DNA of 64,000 nucleotides from Pholiota molesta (taxonomy: Eukaryota; Basidiomycota; Agaricomycetes; Agaricales; Strophariaceae). How positions within the stretch are numbered: the stretch's first letter is position 1; each line of letters begins with the position of its first letter. This document shows, in pieces, positions 11,801 through 22,164 of the stretch. Position numbers and translations under genes: made by a program. Below the pieces are notes generated by a model. The model was given only the letters and a program-made list of their open reading frames with translations. It was not told where the DNA came from and ran no database searches. The stretch lies in the NCBI GenBank assembly GCA_014925825.1, contig JACGCK010000094.1, forward strand, positions 115,423-179,422. The letters are read 5' to 3'.

Positions 11801-14417
11801 CAATCCTCGCCAAATATCCTCATTGGGATCGTGCACCTCGCCGTCTTCGCCTTCCAACGCTCTCAAAAGAAGGTTTTGAGATTCACAAGGATGTCGACCA
11901 TATTGGTCCATCCTCATGGCGGGGAGATGTACGTGTATCTGAGGTAGTCCTGCAGACATGCTGGAAGCTGGGTAGAACAAATGTTGAAGAAGAGTTCACA
12001 GAGATACGTCCTATATTAGACTCTGTGTGCTTACCTTCACGAACCATATTTTCGCCGCTCGGGAAAGATCTTGTGAACTCACCAAATGAAGACGACAATG
12101 TTGATGATACGCAGGATATGGATCAAGAAGAAGCTCCACGGGATGTCGAACGAGCCCCTTTGGGAACTGAACTTGAGGATGAAGTAGCAGAAGAGAGCCC
12201 CGAAGACGTTGCAACAAAGTATCGCCCATATTTCGAACTTGATGGTATCAAGATTTCGAAGGCTAAGTTTCTCAAACAATCTTTCGAGCGTTACCAGAGG
12301 ACAGGGTCCACTGACCGTCTACGGCGTGTGGCAGATGGCGAGCGCTACTTTTCCGCCTCCAGCAGATCGACAGACATCCTCTCAGACATCATTACAGATG
12401 ACCCACTGTTGAGTCATCGTACTGTAACGAATGATACGCCTATCGCTTCACTCCTCAAGTGTTCGGGCCATTACTTTCTATGCATCGGCGAGATTAATAA
12501 TATCTTTGTCGATGCTGAGAGTGTCGATGCTATTCCCATTGACTATCTCGAAGAAAAATCGGTTAACATTTCATATCAGCTACTTCATTTCATTCCAGCA
12601 ACTGGTGATGACGATCCCGAGGCAAAGCATGATTGGCGCTGGTCATTCCGACGCTTATCGACTTTCAAGGTTCCAGGTATTCTCGTGCAACCTATCAACC
12701 CAGATGTATGCACAAGAATACCAAACAAACCTTACTATCTCTGCGAGAGTGGTTCTCTCCTTGCCACTGGTGCATCGCTTCTAGAGAGGGTTGCGACTGC
12801 GGGGAATATTACTATCCCAGAAATCAAAAAATCGCCGGAGTTTCCGTATTGCGAGGCAAGCGGTGGGTATCTTTCTGTTTCTTTCAAATTAACACACCTT
12901 ATTTATTTTTTGTGTAGGGAAGGTCTGTTTTCTATGTGAGAATGACGAGGCGGAGAGGAATGTGGCGGTTACTGACCAGTGCCCAATGTGTGATCCACCT
13001 GTCGCTCTTGATCGCAAGAAAGGTCAGCGAGTCCTCGAGCATATGGCTGCTCACATCCTCTTCGACCCCAAGATTGACCGCAGTATTTTGCCATGTGGGC
13101 TATGTCTACGACCTTCGCCGGCTTGCACATTCTACCTCAAGAAGACGAAGGGCGCAAAAACAGTGCAGGTAGATGAACAAAAATCTACCTGTGCCAATTT
13201 CGTGTCGTACAACTATGCCACCGCTGAAGTCTCATCGAACTCATCCCCAGCATCAAATGTTCCCATGAGATGCCCGCTCTGCGTGTCATCTGCACCAGCA
13301 ATTTGGCGTTATAACCTCGAACATCACATACGAATTATGCATAAGGCTGCATCACCAAGCGCCCATGAAGATTTGTGGAAGCTCGGTGGCGAGGAAATCA
13401 TGAAATTGAAGGAGGTTTGGGAGAAACGGCACAAAGGGAAGAAGGTTCGGGCTGGAAAGGGACCAACAGAGTTCCAAGTATCCGAGGCCCACAGTTCACG
13501 CATGGCTGGGAGGTATGTGTTTGATAAGATGATATATTATTCACTGATGTCAATAATACATTTAGGGAAATTACTGAATATGACGACGATGATGACTACG
13601 ATACTCTTCCATCCATCGAGACCGTAGCTCAGCCATCCTCATCACAGCCACGCCCGCGCCCACGACCGCGCCCGCGCCCGCGCCCAGAGGTACATCCAGA
13701 TACCTTGACTCCCGAAGCTTCGAATGAGGATGTCTTGAGTGATGGAGAGAACATCATATCGAGTGCGACAGATCAGATGTCGAGCGCCGCGGCGGATGAT
13801 GAGTTGACACTGGAAGAAGTTGCTGAGAGGACGGCGCAGGGTGGCGAGGTTTCTGGGTGGACATATGTTGAACAGGCGGAGGAGCTACAAGGCCCATATG
13901 AAAGCGAACTCAACGGTAAGCACAAATAGGAATGGGAACATGTAACCAGGCACTCACTAGTATCCCAGATGACCATATGCTGCCAACGAGATCTGAAGTC
14001 GATAATGCACCACAAGCAAACGATACGGCAGCCGACGATGCGAATACCGCAACCGCATCCACTGCGGAGACTGTCCTTGGACAACCAGTAGAGACCGCCG
14101 AGTTAGAACATGCTGATGCGTCGGGCAGCCGCAGCCGGAAGCGGAAGGGTAAAGAGGTTCATGCAGCGATGAACGAGTGCATCGAATGCGGAGAGGTCGT
14201 TGACGAAGTGGCGCACCCTGAGAATGCTATCCAATGCGCCAACCTTGGATGCGAAACACGTTGGGTGAGTTGTATAGTAATGATTACAGTGATAATTGAC
14301 TTCTTACCTGTACCACAGTTCCATCGAGATTGCTACAACGTGTTCGGGCAGACGAAATGGACTTGCGACGCTTGTAAAGGGAGTCGAGCCCAGCGGAAGA
14401 GGGCAAAGAAGATGTAG
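8811..14417 (+). CDS. Giant transposase candidate, RNase H-fold, zinc-finger rich
   Basis: Eight exons (8811-8837, 8900-9594, 9656-10790, 10849-12862, 12918-13512, 13566-13915, 13969-14264, 14319-14417) join in frame to 1,737 codons. N-terminal CPDCGKNVRVGS begins a BED/C2HC-like finger that should end HMNTDQC. Core motifs in order are VVMFDELK (Asp ~564), SIASDGESRRG (Asp ~678), TCDKDAKHVFKRLRN (~723-737) and LGTDRLETLFGILRT (Asp ~901, Glu ~904). This order (acidic strand, SDG, D/H-K-R-N helix, D-x-LE-x-F-x-R) resembles P-element/THAP9 and hAT transposases. C-terminal to this come two C2H2-like fingers (CPMC ~1312, then CPLC), an (RP)n stretch and a PHD-like finger (CIEC ~1676 to CDAC). An in-frame TGA at 8990-8992 lies inside the first finger; translation from the ATG at 8996 would omit its first half. 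The family looks like an abundant uncharacterised Agaricomycete family; no search was run. Confidence 0.8.
8990..8992 (+). other. In-frame stop inside the N-terminal zinc finger
   Basis: Codon 40 of the spliced frame is TGA, between the CxxC pair and the H/C pair of the first zinc finger. The frame continues correctly on both sides. The next ATG, at 8996, could start a protein lacking the finger's first cysteines. Confidence 0.75.
13640..13686 (+). repeat. CGCCCG minisatellite coding for Arg-Pro repeats
   Basis: Near-perfect six-base units within exon 6 of the transposase encode about eight Arg-Pro pairs, a basic linker between the C2H2-like fingers and the PHD-like finger. Confidence 0.8.
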
Positions 14418-14520
14418 AGAGTGGGAGAGGGCACAAGAGCGGCGCGGGGTTCGTGCGGGGCAATTTCAAACCATCAAATCATGACGTCATATTCCGTATA
14501 TAGTAATTAGTTCCCACACT

Positions 14521-14534
14521 GGTTGGTTGGTTCG
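14521..14534 (+). repeat. Subterminal direct repeat, right
   Basis: GGTTGGTTGGTTCG, the partner of 8462-8475 in the same orientation. Confidence 0.6.
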
Positions 14535-14563
14535 CCGGCCAGTGGCCTTAGAAAATAAAATGA

Positions 14564-14598
14564 CCCGATATGTAAAAATTTTTTCGTGGCACCCCTTG
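14564..14598 (-). repeat. Right terminal inverted repeat
   Basis: On the minus strand it starts CAAGGGGTGCCACGAAAAAA and reaches CATATCGGG. It pairs imperfectly with 8424-8459. Confidence 0.85.
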
Positions 14599-14606
14599 CA
14601 TCGAAT
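14599..14606. repeat. Target-site duplicate, right (8 bp)
   Basis: CATCGAAT, identical to 8416-8423. Confidence 0.92.
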
Positions 14607-15700
14607 GCTATGAAATTCAATGCGCTCTTCGGTGTGGTTGGAAAGTTCTCTACAGCATGTAAATTAAGTCAATCAAATCGATTATCGCGCTGAAAAAACG
14701 AACCGCCAATAGGTCTTTTGACAGCAATCACGCCATGATTTCATTACGTTGTTGGCATAGTTAGGTTGAAGGTATCATGACCCGCCATTTCGCCCAAGTT
14801 TTCGCCTGTGCTGATGTCTTTGGTGTCAGAATCATATAAACGGACAGACGTGATACTACGCATTTACCAACCGGTTTTCAAGTTCTCTTTTGAATCTGAA
14901 ATGTAATAGATGAAATCGAGCGTGGCCAATTTTGTGGCTTCCATCTTCAGTAAGGCCGATCAAGCTACTCAAAAGCAGAGAGAGATGATCCCGAAGAAGA
15001 GGAGCGTGATTGCTACTTAACAGTTTTTAGTCTATGATAATCAAATATATGCAATAGACGTACCGATAAATCAAATTCTTCTGACGCCTTCAGATTTTCA
15101 GCCTTCTTGTCCCACTCGTTGCGCTTGTCACTTCCTAGGGCATCCCATCCAGCTTTCATCTCAGAGTTCATCAAGCGGAGGTGACCTTGAATAATGATTT
15201 TCTTGAACTCCTGCGCGGCACTCTCCCACTGGGTCTTTGCCTTGCTTTTTGCATCCCGAAAGAAGGGATCGAAACTCTGAAACGAGAAGGTGAGCATGCA
15301 GAGTTTTGAACGTCTCAAAGGTCATACCTCTCTAATCTTCTGGATAGACTTGCCATCCTTGATGAGTTCTGCACAAAATCTTGCCTGGAACTCGTTAACG
15401 GCGCAGCGCTACCCACTTCGTAAGATGCTCATCGACCTCGAAGTGCTTCCCGAGACAAGCCGGTTCACGATAGGCGTCTTCGCGTTGAGCGCCTACAGGC
15501 CAGTTCCATTTCCACATCCAGAGGGCATAATTGGTGAAGGATGCGCGAATCTTAGGGAGCGCGATACATGTGTTATATGAAGCCACCGCCGGCTGTCCAA
15601 TAAAGGCGCAATCTTCAGGGACTTCTACGTTAGTAAATGGGCCATGGTCTAAGAAGGTTACAGTTTGCTGTACCGAGATATCCAAGCGCCCACTACCACT
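14607..15700 (-). pseudogene. Unknown gene of repeat X, 5' part, copy A
   Basis: Minus-strand exons give a start region with TVTFLDHGPFTNVEVPED (about 15650), then VNEFQARFCAELIKDGKSIQ (about 15400), AKSKAKTQWESAAQEFKK (about 15230) and EMKAGWDALGSDKRNEWDKK (about 15130). The last two resemble HMG-box-like helical segments, but I cannot assign the family. Stops and frame changes between 14607 and 15000 show decay. The 3' end of the same gene is stranded at 8055-8415 by the transposon insertion. Copies occur at 36850-37286 and 48020-49375. Confidence 0.5.
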
Positions 15701-16215
15701 ACCCCATTGCCCAACGCCCTCGCCACTTCACCCCGCCTCCATCCATATGGCCATGGTCCGCTCGCATGTCATCTTGTTCAAGTGTTCTGTGTCTGCTGGA
15801 TGCACATACGGATCAGTTTGGTTAGAGCTGGCATGCAATATGGACTTCCTACCCCAATATTAAAGCGCAAACTTGAACATACGCATATGGAGATTGTCTA
15901 GACTTCTGACTTTTTTTTTTTTCGGTCCTGTACACAATAACGATTGAAAGAAACACTAATTTAGTCTACGTATATATTTATGAAACATGTAACTATACGC
16001 CGTACATTCAATTCCACAGTGCCACCCACCCAGGAGCATACATGGTGGTGGTACGACGAGAAGAGAGAAAGCGTGTGAAGACAGCCAGGCCCAGTTGGTA
16101 TGCGCCAGAATTTTGTCCGCAGATTGTCACGCGCACAGCTCGGCCAACCAAGCGCTCACGGCTCAGTCTGGTCTCCGAAGATCACGTGGTAATCTGATGG
16201 CCAGATGTGGGCCTT

Positions 16216-16690
16216 TAACCTAGGGCCATCCTCCCTTAATTCGAATAACGGCGTAACGCTGACGAGCGGCATGGCCCGCTACCTGCCACAGTTCTCTTTA
16301 CCAGCCTCGGTACATAACCTGTCGCGCAATCAATATAATTCCCTGTACGACAACTGTACGACGTCTGGAATCCTATGCACATTATCTGCATATCTGCATC
16401 GTTCTTGATCTCCTCGCCACTTTCATACTACTCTATTAATTACTATAAAAGCCAGAATAAGGAAATGGACGTAAAAGCATATAAACATGTTATTTGTGGG
16501 ATGGAAATACTTAGTAGAGCATTCACTATACTTTTCTTACAATTTGAATTAATTTTTAAGGTATTAGCGGGAATAACGCTTACGCAGTTCCACATGTATA
16601 CACGTGATACGTAGACAAATATGGAAACGTAATTTCACATGCCAAAATCCCTGCCAGTTTTCATTTTGAACGAAGCCCCACACCCACTAC
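16216..16690. other. AT-rich, no gene seen
   Basis: No domain-bearing frame; the plus-strand frames at 16205-16614 are AT-rich and unlike fungal coding sequence. Confidence 0.4.
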
Positions 16691-18641
16691 CAAGGGGTAC
16701 GCAAAAAAAAATATACCCCTAATTCTTCTTTCGGCACCGTTTTCGAGTATTGGCACCTGTACCATTAGCTTTGCATTCATTATCCAATACCGTCTTTTTT
16801 TGAGAGTCCCCGGCATGTAAGATGATACTTTCCAAGTAAAAAATTAGTCCATAGCCGTCAAACATAAGATATATCACTTACTACACCACCACATCCCAGA
16901 CCTTTGCAGCGAACCAAGTCATCCTCCTCAACCAGACGGCCGCATTTCGCTTCTGCTGTCGACGCGAGCCTTCTAAGAGTAAATTAGGTGTATCTATATA
17001 TCCGGCTAGAATCTTGTAAGCATATCGTTTATAAAACAGTTCAAGACACTTACCATGAGGCGTATCATCTTCCTTGTCATTTGCATTATCTCCTAACCTT
17101 CCGTTATCATCACGCTCAGATTCGATAGCTGGCAGTGCCAACTGAGATGGCGGATCCCATAGATCAAGCTCCTCAACATCTTGCGATGGAGAAACTTCCC
17201 GCGTTAGACTCTCGAGAGGAGCTGGAGTCAACGAGGGGCTGTTAGATACAGCTTCAGGTTCTTCTTCCTCGATTACCGGGTCGAGGCCACCAACCGTAAG
17301 AGTACTAATAAAACAACATCATTAGATACGCAAAAAGATTGAGAGTTAAGAAAAATCATTACCGCAATGCGAGGCGTGAGCTGTGAGCATCGGAAATCTT
17401 GAGCTTTCGAGCGCTCGTGTCCTTTGAAGGTCGTAGTCGATGGCGTTTGAGTTTATCCCATTCGATCTTCATCAATAACTCCTCGTCGCGGTGTAAACCC
17501 CAGAAGGTCTCATAAAGCATGACGTCGTGAGACGGGTGCTCCTTTTGTATATGTGCCTTGAGGTTATACTTCCATACTCCTGCCGCGCCGTGTTGACAGA
17601 GAGGGCAGAAGAGAGGGTGATTTGTACACGGCTGTTTGGCTGTAAACTCCTCGGCTTTCTTGATTGAGAACGCACGAATGTTCGGGCAGTGAGATTTGGA
17701 TTGATCGATGCTAATAGTTCCAGCGCGTTGAGTAAGAAAGATCCGGCAGAGCTCTGTAGGATGGGATCGTCTGGAGGGAGCGACGACTGCAGTTGAACCG
17801 CAGATAAGGACGGTGTGAGCGAGGGAGAAGGGACATTGACATCCGGAATTGTCGGTGCGGCGATAAGGGGGGCCGCAGCAACTATTCCAGGAGCGCTGAC
17901 AGACGTGGGAGGAGTACTTGACGTGCTGGCATGTTGGAAGAAGGAAAGAAGTGTCTTCTTTGGTAATGCCTTGGCCTTCTGGATCGCTTGTTGATGTGCT
18001 GCACTTGCGACGTGCATATCCCAGTTCCTCTCCCCACCGAGCCCAATAACGACATCGCGGTTGCATGCATCGCAGCGCTGTGTAGAGTTGACACTGAACC
18101 CTGGTTGCTATAATTGGAGCAAACGTCATGTTTAAGAAAGGTGTAATATTAGATTTATGATCAATTGAACTGTCTTACCTTCGGTTTCTTAGCTTTTTTG
18201 ACCATTGAAATACAATTAGTATAGTGAACGAAGATGCGAACGAGAGAAGCAAGAAAGGTTATCGATTATCAGTCAAATCTATCGATGAAGATTGCTGTAT
18301 CTAATTCTGTTTTCCAAGACGGAAGCAAAGCGGAAGTGATCGTAGATTCGTAGTGCGCGGAATAAAGTATTTAGAACGAATATGTCAATAATATCATTAT
18401 ATCTCTTGGGATTGCCTCTGAGATGAGTATATCTATCTCTGCATTTACTCGCTCTTGAGGCAGAAACGCGAAATCTGGCTTTAAAGCCGATATTCAACCA
18501 TGGTGCCCATTTGGTTGTCCTTGAAACTTCGCACCATATCTTTTCGGTCTGCCCTCAATTCATCCTGGGGTATATTCGTATGTTTGTCGAATTTTAACAC
18601 ACCTGCACTGAGCACTGTATGTAGAGTTTCCTACCCCCTTG
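16691..18641 (-). mobile_element. Shortened relative of the 6.2-kb transposon
   Basis: The 3'-side end begins CAAGGGGTACGCAAAAAAAA and the 5'-side end, read on the minus strand, CAAGGGGGTAGGAAACTC. The asymmetry (four G on the gene's 3' side, five on its 5' side) and the A-run match the 6.2-kb element. It contains a gene with the same 27-nt first exon and the same N- and C-terminal zinc-finger regions but no transposase core. No matching 8-bp duplicates flank it (CCCACTAC left, TCTTATTT right), so one end may be recombined or misplaced. Confidence 0.55.
16881..18205 (-). pseudogene. Core-deleted transposase relative: fingers only
   Basis: Starts at an ATG at 18205 with a 27-nt exon encoding MVKKAKKPK, then intron 18108-18178. 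The second exon holds a C2H2/BED-like finger, CDACNRDVVIGLGGER followed by HVASAAH, and a Ser/Pro-rich linker. Near 17690-17720 the frame changes to one containing KSHCPNIRAF and CPLCQHGAAGVWKYNLKAHI, matching the second C-terminal finger of the 8811-14417 protein. The ~1,000-residue RNase H-like core is absent. Two further introns (about 17304-17362 and 16992-17056) join cleanly and the gene ends TGGGATGTGGTGGTGTAG. Either a core deletion shifted the frame or an intron spans the junction that I could not place. It could act as a DNA-binding repressor if expressed; that is speculation. Confidence 0.6.
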
Positions 18642-18934
18642 TCTTATTTTCTCTTCATTCTACTATCTATGTACCACAACTTCCTGTACCCTCACGACAT
18701 GCTGACGCATATGAATACATTTGGATGCAGATCGCTTGCCTTCTTGCCTTCAGAATCAGACTCCCATAGTCAGGTCCTATTTATGACCTGACTCGGGGAC
18801 GTCAAATAGGGTAACAAATAAATAACGTTAACTTTAACTTAAGCTGACTTGCTGCACTGCCGCCACCGATCACCACTCTCTTCAGCTCCAAATTCCTTCA
18901 TCGCTCCTTCTTCCACTGTAACATCCAGGTTATT
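18642..18934. other. Upstream region of the coiled-coil gene
   Basis: No repeat or open frame recognised; it probably holds the promoter of the gene starting at 18935. Confidence 0.3.
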
Positions 18935-20353
18935 ATGTCTCCGACATCTCCACAAACATCATTGAGCCCTGTGATTACAGAGTTTCCCGATTGGGTAAAG
19001 GCACCGTTATCCCCATCTGCTCTGCACTTCGCACTCGACGATATTGTATCGTCTGCATCCGACTCAGAAGACTATGAGTCTTCTCAATCCACATCCACCG
19101 CATCAGCCTCAGGAAGACCCTCTTCCACAATATCTGAGTTGGAGGATCCTACAAACGAAAACCTCACTCAGGCTGGCACTCATCCCCTCCAATCGTTATC
19201 GTCGCAGATCAGATCCGACTCTGGACTCGGAGGTGAGTAGATCAGTAGGGACGTGAGCTTATGTCAGCTGATCCCGGAAACATTTCCAGTATCGTCACCT
19301 CCAACTCCGACGAGTCTGGGTCCGAGTTGGCGGCAAGGTCTGCCAGGCCCCGGCCTCCAACTCGGAGGAGGAGTCCCACTGAATACCGTCACCTTCCCTC
19401 CTGCCACCTCGACCAATCTAGTGTCTGGGTCAGCTACACCAAGATCATCCGACGAATCAATTCTTCCGAGTCAAAACGTGGCAACCACCACCTCTAAACC
19501 TTTCATCAGCATGGACCCTTCCTCCTCCGTCGTTCTTCAACAACTTCTCAACCGAGTAGTGAACTTGGAGGACCTTCTCAAAGAACAAAGGGAACGGGAC
19601 GCTGAACAAGAGCGAAAAGCACTGGAGCGGGAGAAGAACGCTGCCCGTCGCCATGAACAGCTTTTAGCACAAGAAAAGAAGCGCCACCAAGATATACTGT
19701 CGCAGCACAAGGAACAACACAAGAAAATGATCAAAGAAATCGAACTACAGGCCGGCAAACAGTATACTGAGTTGATGGAGCGGATTGGCAATTTGAATTC
19801 AAAGCTGCACCAAAACCGCGCCGACCACGACAAAGCGATGTCTCAAGTGAATTCTCGCTATCAGGAGCTGATGGTGGAGTTGGAAGAGCTAAGAGCCTGG
19901 GCAGTTTCAGGGGTAAGTAATATTTCTACTTATTTCCTAATGAACTGATTGGACATCCGATTATAACAGGACCGCATCGTACTCCTGAAGCTTCAGGCGC
20001 GATCCGTTTTAGATTGTATGATGAAATTCCTAGCCCCCTTCATGGGCGTACGTTTGCATTACAAATGTACGAACGGTGAAGGCTCGACTTATTCCGCGAA
20101 TGGCTTGACGATGGGAGCCACCTGATTCCGGGGCAGAGAGTCATGCTCCAGGACTGGGAAGGTGAAAACCTCCGCCGCCAAACAAAACTGGAGCGGCTTT
20201 GCAAAATCCTATCTCACCCTCACCCCCATCGCAACAGCAGCAAGAAGCTCTCCAAAAGATCTTGTCATCGCCTGAGGCGATCACTGCGCTTTCGCAAAGC
20301 GACATGAGATTCGGGAAGGTGGAAATGAGTCCGCCATCATCTGGTGCTTTATA
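18935..20353 (+). CDS. Coiled-coil protein of unknown function
   Basis: Exon 1 (18935-19232) encodes a Ser/Thr-rich, acidic start; intron 19233-19289; exon 2 (19290-19912) holds a long charged coiled coil of Glu/Lys/Arg/Gln (about residues 180-300, for example RERDAEQERKALEREK); intron 19913-19969; exon 3 (19970-20047) contains DRIVLLKLQARSVLDCMM. All three join in frame. Downstream, protein-like segments REWLDDGSHLIPGQRVML (about 20094-20150) and a segment ending in TAA at about 20353 lie in different frames that I could not connect by GT-AG introns, so the 3' part may be frameshifted. No catalytic domain is visible. Family not recognised. Confidence 0.5.
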
Positions 20354-20961
20354 ATTTCAAGAGAAATTTGTCTGCTGTTACTCCATGCCCTCTAAGCAAG
20401 GAATCAGAAGTCGCAGTCAAGGTCTTTTTGGATGTTCTGGAGAACCTCAACGCAGCACCAGGTCCAGCATTGATGTCCCAGTCAGCATTGATGTCCCCTT
20501 CCCCAGCATCCCCAGCACCAGCATTGTTGGTGGCGCAGTATCAAGTTCATTGACAGTGGAATCATCGCCGGCACCATCACCATCTCCTCCATCAGCACCA
20601 CCGTCTCTTCCTGCATCATCTCATCCTCCATCTGCCCCCCCCTTCGCGGTAAAGGCGGTAAAGGTAAACGAAGATGAGAGATGGATTTTTGCTGGTTTAG
20701 AATGGTGTTTTTTGAACGGGGCTATTATGTTTCCTTTTTCCCTCCTCATTCTCCACAAACTTATAACCATTTTTTGTATCGATATCCCTTGGGCCTTGTA
20801 GTTATCTCAAGAATCAATATGTTATTCCACATCCACCCGCAATGATGATCAGATACTCAAAAAGTGAAGGATATCCCCATTATATGGCCGATGACTGCAA
20901 TCGCTTCGTCTCCTTCGACAGTTCTTCAAAAACCAATTATCAATAACGAATAAGTTCTCCT
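20354..20961. other. Pro/Ser-rich low-complexity stretch, no gene assigned
   Basis: Open frames at 20385-20801 are rich in Pro, Ser and Ala and lack recognisable domains. They may be a leftover of the preceding gene. Confidence 0.3.
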
Positions 20962-21089
20962 CACCGAATTCAGGCATGTGCCACTAGTAGTAGTATGAGG
21001 TCAACTTGGTGACTCCAGTGATGTGACGCGACCAGACCGACGTGGAAAATATATAGACTCACGGTGCTTGATTAAAGGAGCTGCACAAT

Positions 21090-21310
21090 TTCCGTTTCAG
21101 GAAAGCGCCCCTAACGGGATACCCTGACACTAATCCAGTGCATTACGGTAGGAATTGGTGGATAATATTTAGTGAGTCCCCTCGCGCACTGTATTAGACA
21201 TGCCTCTGAGAGTTACAACAATTTCCATTCGAGAGGTACAAGCTGGGCACTACCTCACCTTTGGGACTTAGTGCATTTCGCGGCGAACGTAGGTCACGTG
21301 CACGTGACGT
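21090..21310 (+). repeat. 220-bp module M, copy 2 (with palindrome 21293-21308)
   Basis: Same landmarks as copy 1, ending in the palindrome GTCACGTGCACGTGAC. Confidence 0.75.
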
Positions 21311-21998
21311 TGTGCCATTGCGGCCCATCCAAGCGCTGTCTCTTGAAGGGAACATGGCTTTTGACTCTGGCGCACTCATTGGCAATACCGTGCCATGGCC
21401 GCCGTTCTTTGGTTCATGCCGTCTTTGAACCCTTGGAGCGTTTGTTTGCGATCCTGGATGATATAAAGCGATCGTCAAGCTCTTAACGAACCTGCTACTC
21501 AAAAGGTGATAGCGCCTCTAATGATTAGTTGCCCGCTGCAGGAGATATTCGACCTAACTTCCTCGTTGATGCTTCTCAAGTTCTCATCTACCTGAAGGCA
21601 AGTCATTGGCAGCCACGCTAGATTTAACAGGCACTTAACTTGATCTTCTGGTAGGACGATACCTTCCAGCAAACTTTAAATCCACGCGAGAATTTCTCGG
21701 ACTATACAAACTTCTGCTAGGAAGTCTAAATTTTGAGCAGAGGCAGCCTATCGAGTTCTTTGACTCCAAAAGTGACACTTGAGGGTCTCTGGAGTTGGGA
21801 GCATCTCGCGGCGGCTGGAAACTACGTTGCGCTTTCAGTGCGCTATGCCAATTAAGTAGTGATACATTCAAAAAAATATATGATCGTAAAGATAACGTCT
21901 TATGTACACATAAAAATCCAGCTTTGAAGCCCTAAGCAAGGGAATATAAAGAAATTATTTGAGTTAGAATATTGACGCAGCAAAAGACAGACAAACCT

Positions 21999-22135
21999 CT
22001 ATTTTCCTGATTTGAATCGCTGGCGTCTCTCTTTCATGACGTTTTTGTTGAGTTTTTTATCCTCGGGAGACTCAACCGCTTTGCATAGATAGTCGGGCAA
22101 GAGCATCAACTCTTCGCCAGTGAGGGTGTCCACTG
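21999..22135 (-). pseudogene. Duplicated C-terminal fragment of the Spt5-like gene
   Basis: Minus strand encodes DTLTGEELMLLPDYLCKAVE and the following residues to a stop at 21999-22001, nearly identical to the end of the gene that stops at 25012. It is only the last ~45 codons, left by the tandem duplication, and has no start of its own. Confidence 0.85.
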
Positions 22136-22164
22136 AAGGAAGTAATAATAAATGCACCAATGTA

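Larger units (their letters stand above)
8424..14598 (+). mobile_element. 6.2-kb DNA transposon, P/hAT-like, candidate new family
   Basis: A complete element of 6,175 bp. It starts CAAGGGGGTGTCACAA and ends, read inward on the other strand, CAAGGGGTGCCACGAA. Both ends also carry CATATCGGG about 27 nt inside (8451-8459 and, reversed, 14564-14572), so the terminal inverted repeats are imperfect and about 35 bp. It is flanked by exact 8-bp duplicates of CATCGAAT, and the same site is empty in repeat X copy C. The 14-nt sequence GGTTGGTTGGTTCG lies near both ends in the same orientation. One multi-exon gene (8811-14417) fills it. The 8-bp duplication and C-A-rich-G termini resemble hAT and P elements, but the gene architecture is unlike any I can name. 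Confidence 0.88.
14599..16215 (-). repeat. Repeat X, copy A, proximal part (minus orientation)
   Basis: Continues copy A beyond the transposon and matches, reversed, about 47370-49006 of copy C and 30370-30700 plus 36511-37286 of copy B. Similarity fades near 16215, next to a CCATCAGATTACCA-like sequence shared by all three copies. Confidence 0.75.
20962..22135. repeat. Tandem duplicate, left copy
   Basis: Matches 24164-25148 in the same orientation. Left edge CACCGAATTCAGGCAT is the start-codon region of the 600-aa gene; right edge CACTG lies inside the last exon of the Spt5-like gene. The copy therefore carries the 3' end of the Spt5-like gene, its downstream flank with module M, and the first bases of the next gene. 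A 37-bp piece (21509-21545) is inverted relative to 24523-24559. Confidence 0.85.

Noticed and set aside
16683..18649. 8-bp target duplication around the shortened transposon
   Set aside because: Flanks CCCACTAC and TCTTATTT do not match; the element call rests on termini and gene layout only.
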